Origin: Amblyomma americanum
Lineage: Eukaryota > Arthropoda > Arachnida > Ixodida > Ixodidae
Direction of reading: 5' to 3'
Length of the DNA stretch: 64,000 bases
Assembly (NCBI RefSeq): GCF_052857255.1
Contig: NC_135504.1
Span: 134,280,929-134,344,928, forward strand
Of this stretch, positions 47,508-57,302 are shown one piece after another (positions within the stretch are counted from its first letter, which is position 1; each line of letters begins with the position of its first letter). A program made the translations under genes and the position numbers. Below the pieces are notes generated by a model, which saw only the letters and a list, made by a program, of their open reading frames with translations, ran no database searches and had not been told where the DNA came from.

Positions 47508-47864
47508 ACAGCTTTATCTATCTCTGAGATGTATCTTGTTGTTGTTGTGTTAATGTATCTCTGGGATTTATCTTGTTGTTTTTGTTGTTGCTGTTGTTGG
47601 TGTTGTGATCATATAAGGGAGTGTGTTGTGGACACGAACATGTTTATTAAGGACTCTGTACGGACAGCGGCAGTGGTGTGTTAGTGTTCTGAACACGGAA
47701 TTTGGTGTGCTGTGTTTGTGGTGTGCGTTTGGTGTGTGCTGGACCTCTGCGGTGTGTTGTGTGATGGGGCCAGAATCGCCACAGAAGATAGTCGGATGGA
47801 TGGCTTGAAGATGAGGATGACGTGAGCAGTTTTTCATGAAAAAACTCTTGAGAGAGGGGGCCCT
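47508..47864 (+). other. LTR-element 3' non-coding region with polypurine tract
   Basis: Between the RNase H stop and the 3' LTR there is a TTG/GTT-rich stretch (47535-47610) and a polypurine tract GAGAGAGGGGG at 47850-47860, four bases before the LTR. The tract is the expected plus-strand priming site. Confidence 0.7.
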
Positions 47865-48793
47865 TGTCACATATATTAAGGAGCCAAAATTAAATTTTAA
47901 ATGAAAAAGTTGTGAAAAAGACGACGCAAATTAAGCGAAGAATAAAGAAGAGGAAGAACAAGCATTCGGTGAGGGGGGGAGATGATTGGTGGAGAAGCAT
48001 TCGGTGAGGTGGAGAGAGAGATGATTGGTGGAGAAGAGAAGAAGATGACGACAAGGCATACGTGGACTAACACCGAGGCTATAAAAGGGTGAGTGAGAGC
48101 GAGGCCCGGGGAGAACAGCAGAGAAGCGGAGGCTCCGGCAGGTCAGGGACACATCGGCTGGAAGAGAGCGACGCCGGCTACTGCTCCGGTGAGCTCGCGT
48201 TCTACGACATCGCATCGTGGACTTCCTGCCGTGTCTGAGCCCGTTCCGGAGAGTCAACTGAGGACGCTACCACCTGCTACGACCAGGGGTGTCTCCAGCG
48301 CTGTTGCAGCCCATCCGGGTGGTGCCCCCAAGGCCAACACCGGCATCATCTCCACGGGCGCTGGGACCTGGAGCTTATACGACGCTGCCAGCGACGCCGC
48401 CAGCAAAGCCAACACCGGTATCATCTCCACGGGCGCTTGGACCTGGAGCTTGTACGACGCAGCCAGCGACGCCAGCCTGAGCACGTCGAACACCGCCAGC
48501 GACGCCAGCCCAAGCACGGCGAAAGCCGCCTCGACGCCGCCTACGGGATCCATACACGCCGCAGCCACACCGAACCAAACGTGAGCATGAACGCCGACCA
48601 CGAATAGTAGAACGCTAGTAGTAGACGCTGGTAGTAGTGTGCATTTATAGTTTTTGTGCTTTGTGTTAGTTTCGTTAGTTTTGTGTTCTAGTGTGTGTGC
48701 AATGTAGGGTGTATTAAATGTGCGTTTGTGTGGGTACACCCGTCGTCTAGTCCATTCTTTCGGTCCGAGTGTTATCCGGAGAGATCCATGACA
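47865..48793 (+). repeat. 3' LTR of the Gmr1-type element
   Basis: It matches the 5' LTR throughout, with TGTCACATATATTA at the start, TATAAAA at 48080-48086 and GATCCATGACA at the end. It differs from the 5' copy by small indels (for example an extra GAGATGATTGGTGGA stretch near 48010) and scattered substitutions, so insertion is not recent. GCCTC follows directly. Confidence 0.9.
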
Positions 48794-48798
48794 GCCTC

Positions 48799-49290
48799 CC
48801 AAATGCCCTCCAGTGTCTCCAGCATTTAATATTCACAATCAATTGTGTACTTAATTAACATCTTAACAACACATCAGTGACACAAGCAGCAACACCGCGC
48901 TAAAGGCATTTGCCTCAACGCACTTTCGGTCAACAATGTGCCCTTTGAATTTTTTTTCATTTAGATTGAGGGGCAAGTTATATATGCCTTCTTGTCTATT
49001 TAAACTGTCAGGTAAAGGCTGTCAGTGAATACATATTCCACGTTCTGGCACTGTAACATCTTTCCAAGTGAATACAGATTCGAAGTATTTATTAAAGGCA
49101 CAGGCCATCTTAAAGTTGTCAGTGATAGCGCATTCTCTAATATTTATTTAGTGAGTGGTAATTTTTTTTAGATATGCTCAAATGTATTTCCACGGCGGTA
49201 TTCTCCACAATCAGAATACAGTACACGAAAAAAGGCTTTTGAACGGGCAAACATTTTTAGGGAAATAATCTTTCGTTTTTGGATCATTGG
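48799..49290 (-). pseudogene. LINE-E continued: pre-RT linker region, minus strand
   Basis: Minus-strand translation at 49050-49130 reads ACAFNKYFESVFTWKD, a motif found just before RT in CR1/Jockey ORF2 (compare ANAFNTPFSSVFTDE in LINE-A). LINE-E RT sequence continues on the far side of the LTR element at 40770. This shows that the LTR element landed in LINE-E. Confidence 0.6.
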
Positions 49291-49319
49291 TAAGTAAAAG
49301 ATAAGAACTGCCTCCTGCC

Positions 49320-49610
49320 ATTGCGCCAACCTACGCTATAGTCACCAGCTTCCCTGTCTGCAGACTGTGTTTTGCCTTCCTTGTTACTGAAGTCCCCCAT
49401 CTGAGGATACAGTGTGTTTTTACTTTTTATATTGCCTTATCCAAGCCTTCATAGAAGGTTTCGTCAGTCTGATCATCGTGAGTAGGTGTAGGCGCGTAGG
49501 TGTGTAAAAGCTTAAATTTGTACCGCTAATTTGCCTTGAGATAAATTCCACCTTCTCTAAAATGGTAACCGTTTGTTTATCTGTCCAGCCATATCCTTTT
49601 TGATGAGGAA
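49320..49610 (-). pseudogene. RTE-like LINE endonuclease fragment (central part)
   Basis: Minus-strand reading: KFKLLHTYAPTPTHDDQTDE, FYEGLDKAI, then after a frame change MGDFSNKEGKTQSADREAG and GWRNGRRQ. RTE/BovB endonucleases show YAPT, the FY-x2-L-D spacing, GDFN and RNGRG in that order; here GDFN has become GDFS. It is the N-terminal counterpart of the fragment at 31890-32100, but whether they are one split copy cannot be told. Confidence 0.7.
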
Positions 49611-49649
49611 ACGCGCACCTAATTCTCGTTTTACCGCTTAACTAGAAAA

Positions 49650-50376
49650 GCAAAGAAAGTGCCATTTAGGTTCTCTGCCAGGTCAGCGTTGCAGAGGACC
49701 TCTCTGTCCTCGGCGCATCTTTTAGCTCTAAAAAAAAACTGTGTTTATCTACTCCCGAAATTCTCTGTGACAGTATCTCTCGCGCACTGGGGAACTTAAC
49801 TATGGGGACGGATCCTCCGCTGTGGCAACCCGTGTACAGCTTTCAATGAAACACGTGAGCAGCGTAAAAAATAAATTTCGTTTCACGTCTCTCTGCAGTT
49901 AACACTTCTCAACTTTTTCCTAAAATATGTCCAGAAATTTGGGCCAAAAATGTGAAAATTTAAAAATTGTAAGATAATTTTTCGGTAATATTGACGGTAA
50001 TGGACCGTTGTTTCGATAAGTATCAAAATCTATCCTTTAAAGTGTTTCCATCGGGCGCATCAACCAGTTAAAACTCCCATAGAAAATCAGCGGGAAACGC
50101 TCTTAACAATAGCAAAATGTTAATAGAAAAAAATTCCAGACTGCTGTCAGGTGATTATCAGATATGCTGATTCCTATAGTGAAATCTTACGTTATATGAA
50201 AAAAATTGCTTTCAAAATTGGTTTCCCGTTGAAAAATTCTTTTGTCCAGAATTGCTCAGTATGAGTGCGCCACGTTTTCACTTGGCTATTGTGCTAGCGA
50301 AAGACACCAGCAAGCATGACCCATCTAGATGACTGATAACATTGGCACAGAAAACATATCTAAAAAACTTACGCAC
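49650..50376. other. Intron sequence next to IR exon 1
   Basis: AT-rich, with no recognised gene or repeat. It ends at the splice donor of the receptor exon (minus strand GTGCGTAAGT at 50367-50376). Confidence 0.5.
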
Positions 50377-51905
50377 CTGAGTGGATGTAAAATATGAATG
50401 GCGGCCACTTGAGCGATGGTGAAGAGATTGTCGCTTGCGACGAGGTCCCATTTGGCGGCTAGTGACATCTCTTCTTCAGTACATGGGATAGAAAATACAA
50501 CGTGTGTCCGTCTTCTTGCTTTTTCGTAACAATGATGAGCGTCTTTGGAAAGAGAGGCTATTCCACCGCAACGTGAGAAAGCCGTTACGATTGAGGCGAT
50601 ATAGGTTAAAAGCTCTCTATCGGCCTCTCTAAAAAAAGCAGCATTTGACCAATCTCCGATCAAACAAGGCGCCAGGACGCAGTTCCTCATATAGGGCTTG
50701 AGGGCAGGTAAAGTCTTAACATGGCCGGATACAGTTGGTACAGTGCGAATGGCAGTGATGCTTGTCTGCAGGTAATTTGACAGACACATCATACCGAGTG
50801 CCCAGAACGCTACAGCAACACTTCGGTAAGCTGTTGCATTGGAGGGAGATATCGCTGGGCTTCTGCCCAGAAACGTGCAGAAAAGGAATAAGAGGAGCCC
50901 TGGATGGTGTGGACGAGCCTCTCGGCTAAGCAGCCAGTGCCACTGAGCGTGCAAAGGGAGGACAACAATAGTCCCAGAGGCCACAAGAGAGAGGAGGAGC
51001 CAGAGCAGCGATTGCCAGGAGTCAATAAATGTTATTTCGACGGCTCTGTGGCGCCGTGTAAAAAAACAAAAAGGTGCGGGAGAATAGTATGCGTATTGAA
51101 AAATGAACCCGAAGCGTAAGATAATGGTTTGCACCGGAAGAACTATAAAATCTAAAGTCTTCGAGTACACTGCTCCTAAGGACCCCGGTTCTATGAAATC
51201 AATTGTATTGTTCAAAGTTCTATAAGCATCAATCAACGCCAAAGCATGAGGGCTTTTTGCAAGGTTATTTTGCTGTAGGGGCGGTGTTATGGAGCGAGCG
51301 ATAGATGCTCGGTACGTCTGCCCTTTTGGTAAAATCTTTTCTGGGGCCCGATCGCGGGCGAAAAGCTGCAAGCCTGGAACAATATTCCGGAACACGCACC
51401 TCTTATACTGGTCTTGGGGCGCGCTGATATTCAGAGGACCAACGCTAAAGACTTGACATAGACGAGTTGAAAACGGGCGCAGGGTTTCTTCATGTTGCGA
51501 CTCTGAAGAAATAAACAAGTTGACGTCTGGTCGTTGAGACAGTTTCAAAATCCGTTGTAGGTGTTCTTTGCGCATTTTGGAAAAGTACGGTACAAATATT
51601 AGTTTCAGCGGGGCCAGAAAAGAAAACTCCTTGAATACTAATTTCTCGCACTTGTGACCGTGGTACAAATACTGCTCACATTCTAGTCGGTCATTTTTGA
51701 AAGCTAGGAACTTAAGAGGAATCGGTAACTCATTCACGTTCGAGTGAAGCCATTCAACTTGTTCGACAGAGTATAACAAGATCGGTATGGACCAGAATGA
51801 CTTCGACGCCGTCATGGAATTCAGCATCGTCGTATATTGCTGACTGAAGCTCGGACATATCAAAGTGGACAGGAGCAGGACGTGACCTGTGATCGAAAGC
51901 TGCAT
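50377..51905 (-). CDS. Divergent ionotropic receptor (IR), first coding exon
   Basis: A long intact exon encoding most of an IR-type ligand-gated cation channel, a family derived from ionotropic glutamate receptors and used for chemosensation in arthropods. I chose the ATG at 51905 because it begins a signal peptide (MQLSITGHVLLLSTLICPSFS); the frame is open upstream with another ATG at 51974. Residue numbers from this start: N-terminal and first ligand lobe to about 290; M1 at 296-318 (WQSLLWLLLSLVASGTIVVL); pore loop at about 334-351 (HPGLLLFLFCTFLGRSP); M2 at about 363-386 (SVAVAFWALGMMCLSNYLQT); second ligand lobe to 510. M3/M4-type helix is missing here and is supplied by exon 25179-25443, with matching phase, for 597 residues in all. 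Classical glutamate-binding residues are not evident, as usual in divergent IRs. Without splicing the frame would stop at 50325, before any last helix. The ligand cannot be told. Confidence 0.82.
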
Positions 51906-52689
51906 AATCACGCTTTTCCGAACGGTCGCTTCATTTGTGAGTTCAATGCACACTCCCCGGCTACTTAGTAGCATTTTCAGAGGAAGAGAATAACTTGCTA
52001 TGGGCTTCAAAGGGACGTGAAATGTAAGCTGATGCTGCTAGGCAACTTTTACCACGTATATGTTCAAGACGAAGGCTGTTGCCTAGTTAATGGTCTGTGC
52101 TGTAACATATCACGACGTTCCCGCAAGGTGTCCTCCACCTTAAAAACAAGACAAAGAAGCCTGTTTCATCTATTTCAACTTATAAATTTATATATGACTA
52201 GAATTTTTTCTTTCCTGTTAGTTCTTTAGCACCTGTAACAACGAAACTTGGAAGTTGCGGCACTGTTTACTGTAAAACGTAGCGCTACTCTTTAGAACTG
52301 GGGACAGCTTTTGACAACCTGTTATCTCTTGCGCACGTCTGCCCTTTTACCTTAATCGTGATAATGCAATTTTGGCTGCGCAGCTGAGGCGCGATCGGTG
52401 CCGAATACGTCGAGCGATGCGCCGTCCCGCCGTGGTACTGAGATGTCACTCCCGCTCTAACTTTGAAGCGCATGCATCGATTTCTACAAGGCAGGTCAGT
52501 AATTTCTCACTTATTGCGCCCCATCATCGCTGAAGTCGCTTAAGGTGGAGCTATTTTCATTTTACAAAGTGAGTCGCATTATAGATTTTCCCCACGAACG
52601 ACAAGAAAAGGGGTGCGCCTTCCTCACTGTTGTACATTCAAGGCTTTTTTTGGCACCTTTTGTTGTTTGGACGGTCCTGTGGCCATTTA
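51906..52689. other. Upstream region of the IR gene
   Basis: Probable 5' UTR and promoter area of the minus-strand receptor. No coding match, RNA gene or sure promoter motif was seen. It ends where the 3' terminus of I-4 begins. Confidence 0.45.
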
Positions 52690-53125
52690 TTGTGTTGTGT
52701 TTAATAGCGCATAAGCATCTAAGGCAATCATGCACCAAGGTTAAGGTGCAGGAAAATTGTTCTCTGCTGAATTTTACAAACGTGAAAACCTATCAGTGGT
52801 GTAGAGGGCCTAAAACTTTAGTTCGTGCTTGTTAGTAAGGATAAAGCAAACAAATTTTAAAAATCGGCTATTCATGTAAGCTTTAAAAAGAGTCGGATAA
52901 CCACAGCAACCGTCCTGCCCCGCCAAGGATTTTGAGACTCCCAACCCACCTACATAAAGAAACCTCAACCCTCTTCTCGGGAATGAGAAAGTGGTTGAAG
53001 TGTAGCACCCTATGTAGGAAGGCGCAGGGTCGGAATATAGAGCTTTTCAAGCATAACTGCTTCCCCTAAAAAGCTAAAAACATATGGGATGTCAATAAAT
53101 GCATCTTGACCTAAAATTAATGCTG
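52690..53125 (-). mobile_element. I-4: I-group LINE 3' end, split from 59578
   Basis: The plus-strand text GCGCATAAGCATCTAAGGC, then ATCATGCACCAAGG, CCGTCCTGCCCCGCCAAGG and GAGAAAGTGGTTGAAG matches the 3' UTR of I-3 (33960-34340) and of I-5 (62600-62990). The match stops at about 53125, where LINE-B starts, and resumes at about 59578 with the rest of the 3' UTR and RNase H. So I-4 was split by the LINE-B/LINE-C block. Confidence 0.75.
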
Positions 53126-53795
53126 CACGGCGGGACTGCGGGGATGCGGTTCGCTCAGAATCCGTTTTCTTACTTCGTGCAGTTCTTCGTTGGCCTGCTG
53201 CTTCATGCCTCGGCTGGGAGCACAGGACGGACCAACGCAAACTGGATGACACGATGGGTCTTCGACACAGATTTCCATGTGCCGCGTCATCGACTTCCCT
53301 CGGCTACAACGGCATACCACCTGGCCCGCCTATCGGAGACAAGCTGCGCAGTGTCTACTGCACCTGAGCTGACAAGAACGCCACCGCTGGACTGGCCAAT
53401 ATATAGCACCGACGAACGCTCAGCTGGCTTTGGGCACGGCGGGGATGCGGTTCGCTCAGAATCCGTTTTCTTACTTCGTGCAGTTCTTCGTTGGCCTGCT
53501 GCTTCATGCCTCGGCTGGGAGCACAGGACCGACCAACGCAAACCGGATGACACGATGGGTCTTCGACACAGATTTCCATGCGCCGCGTCATCGACTTCCC
53601 TCGGCTACAACGGCATACCACCTGGCCCGCCTATCGGAGACAAGCTGCGCAGTGTCTACTGCACCTGAGCTGACGAGAACGCCACCGCTGGACTGGCCAA
53701 TATATAACACCGACGAACGCTCAGCTGGCATTGGGCACGGCGGCACTGCGGGGATGCGGTTCGCTCAGAATCCGTTTTTTTACATCGTGCAGGTG
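53126..53795 (+). repeat. Tandem 5' monomers of LINE-B (period about 301-309 bp)
   Basis: GGGATGCGGTTCGCTCAGAA starts at 53141, 53442 and 53751. Each full monomer continues through CTTCGTGCAG, CGACACAGATTTCCATG, GCGCAGTGTCTACTGC and GGCCAATATATA (TATA-like, about 53393-53404 and 53695-53706). The third, partial copy ends in CGTGCAGGTGAGG, which looks like a splice donor, and passes into the ORF1 leader. A promoter function is inferred by analogy with monomer-type L1 promoters. Confidence 0.82.
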
Positions 53796-53833
53796 AGGAA
53801 ACAGTACGGAAAATGTTTTTTTTCAAGTGACCC

Positions 53834-54496
53834 ATGTTTGATAGTGCTGCCGTGCCCGCGGCTACTGAGCTTTGTGTTTTGCATGACGTCATGTTTGCGA
53901 AAGCTACTGCTGCTCGGAGGAGATATAGAAACATCCCGGGTCCAGACATGGCTCAAATAGCCAAGCAACTTAAGGAAATAGCTTCAGACATTAAGGACAT
54001 AAAGGAAAACAAGCTGGACGATATAGAAAAAAAACTAGATGCACTTACCCGACTTGAGAATTCTGTTGCCTCCTTCCATCAGCAGCTAGTTAATATGGAC
54101 TGTGTAATAAAGAAACTAGAAAAGAAAATTGATGACCTGGATAACCACAGTAGACGATCAAACCTGATCATATACGGCTTACCTGAAAATGATGGTGAAA
54201 CCAATGATTCTCTTGAAAGCACTGTCAATAAAGACATAATACAAGACACCCTAGAGCTAGACACGGTTGCTATTGAACGAATACATTGTTTAGGAAGACC
54301 AGGACTCGATAAAACACGGCCGGTCATTTTTAAACTTCTTGATACAAGGCAGAAATCCGCAATACTGAAAAACTGTCACAAGCTAAAGGAAACGGAATAC
54401 TCGATTGGCGAAGATTTTTCACCAAAAATACGAGAACTGCGCAAGAAGTTGTGGGAAAAAGCTAAGCCACACCGTGACAAAGGTGAGAAGGTTTAA
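53834..54496 (+). pseudogene. LINE-B ORF1 (coiled-coil RNA-binding protein) with frameshifted 2A-like leader
   Basis: The clear ORF1 product starts at ATG 53948 (MAQIAKQLKEIASDIKDIKE) and has a coiled-coil region to about residue 55, then RRSNLIIYGLPENDGE, AIERIHCLGRPG, TRPVIFKLLDTRQKSA and a Lys/Arg-rich end. The upstream leader in another frame reads CLRKLLLLGGDIET (53887-53931), and the ORF1 frame begins PGPDMAQ right after. Together they resemble a 2A-like motif with a one-base shift inside it. ORF1 proteins of this kind bind LINE RNA. The CCHC knuckles of the I-type ORF1 are absent. Confidence 0.75.
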
Positions 54497-54615
54497 ATGG
54501 CATTTGATAAACTTTACATCAAGAGCCGCATATTTGTATGGGATGACGAAAGAAATGACATAGTTCCATTAGAAAAAAACTACTATCTAAGCCGGCCGCC
54601 GTCGCAGAACACCCG

Positions 54616-56829
54616 ATGCAGGGTGCAATCAAGGACTTAACAATACAAAACATAAATGCCCGAAGTATCCTCAACAAAACTGATCACCTTGAGTACTTAC
54701 TACTAGAGCACGATCCCGATATAGTAGGCATCATCGAAACATGGCTGACGGCAAACATTTCGAATGATGAAATCGCCCCTCCAAACTATTCAGTAATACG
54801 TAAAGATCGCCAGACACGAGGCGGAGGCGTAGCGCTACTAATAAAACAACACTTTTCCTTTGTCATCCTCCCAGATGTAGAATAAGCCGAGGCCATATTT
54901 TCTAAGCTAGAAGCCCATGGTGCTCATATTGTCATAGGTTGTGTTTATCGTAGCCCTTCTTCAGGGCACGAGAGCATAAAAATAATTCAACAGTTCATGC
55001 AACGTCACATTCGCAATCCCAATACTCGAGTTATACTCATGGGTGATTTTAATCTACCTGAGATGGATTGGACAAATATGCACCTCTCATCCCCTGCAAC
55101 TTATGCGATCGTCGATTTAATGTTGAACTTTAACCTTCGCCAAACTGTATCATGTGCAACACGAACGCAAGATACAACAGAAACAATAATTGATCTTATA
55201 TTTCTCAGCGATAATTTTCCGCTAGACCAGTCCCACACCGACATCATCAAAGGGATGTCTGACCATGATATTCCCATATGCATACTACCCCTGGGGATCA
55301 CTATCACGCCTCGAACTGAATTAACAACGGTGCGTAATTTTGACAAAGCTAACGATGCTAGCATACTCACTTATCTCGAACATGAATTTAATTCCTTTTC
55401 CGCACTTTCATGCAATACGGACAGAGATATTAATGCTCTCTGGCTTCTTACTGGGGAGTTTCCGGATGACCTGAAGATAGCTAAAGTAGTACCCGTGTAT
55501 AAAGGCGGCGGTGCAACAAATATGAATAACTACCGGCCAATCTCTGTTCTAACTGTATTCTCAAAAATATTTGAGCGCGTCATTAATGATAGACTTAACA
55601 GCTTTTTTCAGAAACATAAAATAATAGCTGATGCACAGTATGGTTTTCAAGCAAATAAGTCTACGGAACAAGCTCTTATACATATAAAAGACAAAATTAT
55701 TGAAAACATAGAGAAGAAACTCTTAACCCTTGGTCTATTTATAGATCTTCGGAAAGCGTTCGATACTGTGCAACATGACATATTGATAAAAAAGCTAGAG
55801 ATCTGCGGGATTCGGGGCGTTGCGCTGAGGCTGTTGCAAACGTACCTGAAAGACAGATTACAGTATGTAGTCATAAACGACCGCACTTCGAGTAAAATGA
55901 AGATAGAACACGGCGTCCCTCAAGGATCAATTTTGGGGCCTTTACTCTTTCTTATATATGTGAATGATATAACTATGATACCAGGATCCCCCCAGTTAAT
56001 CATGTATGCTGACGACACGAATATATTTTTTACAGGAACAACAAAAACATGCCTTGAAAAATCTGTCAATGATTACTTATTAAAACTTTCCAGGTGGCTA
56101 CAAGCCAATCGCATTACTCTAAACACAACAAAATCTAAATACGTAATTTTTAAACCGACAAGCGTTAGGGATCAGAACCCTATTAGCATCAGATATGAAG
56201 GTAGCCTATTGGAGGAGGTCACTGAGCAAAAATTCTTGGGTGTATGGTTCAGCAGTGATCTGTCCTGGAACGCCCATGTTAGTTGCCTTAAGTCTGATTT
56301 ATCACGGATCATTGGTTGTCTTTACAGAATCCAGCACTTGATTCCATCTTGGATGAAGCAGACATTATATTATTCTCTATTCTATTCTAGAATTAGTTAT
56401 GGTATTTTAGTCTGGGGTACGACAACTGAAACTAATTACAAAAAATTAATTACTTTACAGAAGAAAGTGTTACGCATATGCGAAAATTATCATGGCGAAA
56501 ATAGGGAACTAAGAACGCATCCACTTTTTTTAAAGTACAATATGCTGAGGGCAGACAAGGTATACTACTTTAAGTTGCTACAATGGATACATAAAAATCG
56601 CTTGTATGTCACATCCACAGACAGAATAAACTTGTACGCTATCAGAGACCCGAAAATAGAGATGCCGAGGATAAGGACAAATTATGGTCGTCAAGCACTT
56701 TCTTTTCAAGTTATCAGAATTCTCAATAGAAGAGATATAAATATTAATTACAGTAAACCCTTCTCCACTTTCAAAAACGAATGTAAGGGAGCTCTTCTCT
56801 GCAGCGATGTCACCTATAGCAATCGCTAA
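54616..56829 (+). pseudogene. LINE-B ORF2: endonuclease and reverse transcriptase, one stop, internal deletion
   Basis: One frame runs 54616-56829 with a single TAA at 54883-54885. Endonuclease: IQNINARSILNKTDH, IVGIIETWLTANIS, RGGGVALL, VYRSPSS, VILMGDFNLPEMDW and MSDHDIPI. After about 55435 the sequence jumps from the end of the endonuclease (DINALW) straight to RT (LKIAKVVPVYKGGG), so the usual linker and RT start are missing, yet the frame is kept. [53 protein letters not shown], the catalytic IMYADDTNIFF and LGVWFSSDLSW. The tail extends to 56829. RT centre (YADD) is intact. Confidence 0.88.
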
Positions 56830-57194
56830 AATTTCTTATGCGAGCAAGTTGTGGTCTATTTTTTCTTTTTTTTTTTACTGATTCTGTGTTCGCCTCTCTG
56901 TACTCTTTTTTTGTGTTTATATGTACATAATGTCTTGTTTTTCAGTAGGCTAGAACAAGCCTTAAGTAGAACTTTGTTATTTGATGTAGTGTTTCATGTA
57001 TGTCTTGGTCCTTGTTTCTTATTTATATACTCATCGTACATTTATTATGCAAATTTTTTGTCACGCGCTTCTGTCTTTTTTTTTTCCCCGTATGTATTTT
57101 TCTCTGTATAACGCTTACATCTGGCCTACTTTTTCTTACCGGCCCGCCGGACTGTTATAATTTGTAATTTGTATGTTTGTTTGTCATGTAGTAG

Positions 57195-57302
57195 GGGGCT
57201 GAGGCCCTGTCAGGCAACATTGTGCCTTTAGCCTCAGCCCCTTCTTAGGCAAACGTCTAAGCAACAAATAAAAAAGAAAAAAAAAAAAAAAAAAAAAAAA
57301 AA
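57195..57302 (+). other. LINE-B 3' hairpin, AATAAA and poly(A)
   Basis: GGGGCTGAGGC (57195-57205) pairs perfectly with GCCTCAGCCCC (57231-57241); inside it AGGCA and TGCCT form a second 5-bp stem around ACATTG. A/T-rich sequence with AATAAA and an A run (about 57277-57302) follow. This is the most stable hairpin seen at a LINE end in the window. Confidence 0.7.

Larger units (their letters stand above)
40979..48793 (+). mobile_element. Gmr1-type Ty3/gypsy LTR retrotransposon, 5-bp target duplication
   Basis: Two long terminal repeats (40979-41899 and 47865-48793) flank gag, protease, integrase, reverse transcriptase and RNase H, in that order. GCCTC is duplicated at 40974-40978 and 48794-48798. 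Integrase lies upstream of RT, which for Ty3/gypsy-related elements is the hallmark of the Gmr1-like group; the Gag has a SCAN-like region, as also reported for that group. A CR1-like LINE (LINE-D) splits the RT. In-frame stops, frameshifts and the nested insertion make it defective. It is inserted into LINE-E inside the IR intron, in the opposite orientation to the gene. Confidence 0.9.
25444..50376 (-). other. Inferred 24.9-kb intron of the IR gene, filled with transposons
   Basis: The donor at 50376 (CTCAG then GTGCGTAAGT) and acceptor at 25444 (TTTCTTACAG) are both on the minus strand and both in phase 2. The interval contains RTE-like fragments, LINE-E, I-3, a SINE, and the Gmr1-type LTR element with LINE-D. 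The stretches 25444-31600 and 32110-33660 show no recognised gene or repeat beyond short AT-rich runs. Confidence 0.6.
53126..57302 (+). mobile_element. LINE-B: CR1/Jockey-like LINE with tandem 5' monomers and poly(A)
   Basis: Order: two full and one partial 5' monomer (53126-53795), a leader with a 2A-like motif, ORF1, ORF2 (APE endonuclease and RT, no RNase H), a 3' UTR with a strong hairpin (57195-57241), AATAAA and a poly(A) run to 57302. ORF2 has a single in-frame stop and an internal deletion between endonuclease and RT. It looks younger than the other LINEs here because long frames remain. It lies in I-4 and directly abuts truncated LINE-C. Confidence 0.88.

Noticed and set aside
47535..47610. 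TTG/GTT-rich run as an independent microsatellite
   Set aside because: It lies between RNase H and the polypurine tract of the LTR element and is imperfect; treated as part of the element's 3' non-coding region.
50325..50376. Unspliced C-terminus of the IR frame
   Set aside because: It would end the protein in 16 unrelated residues without the last membrane helix, whereas a strong donor occurs exactly at the end of the conserved part.
53099..53668. Open frame of 189 codons over the LINE-B 5' monomers
   Set aside because: It is a frame through tandem repeats; the two halves translate to nearly the same peptide in the same order, as expected of duplicated promoter monomers.
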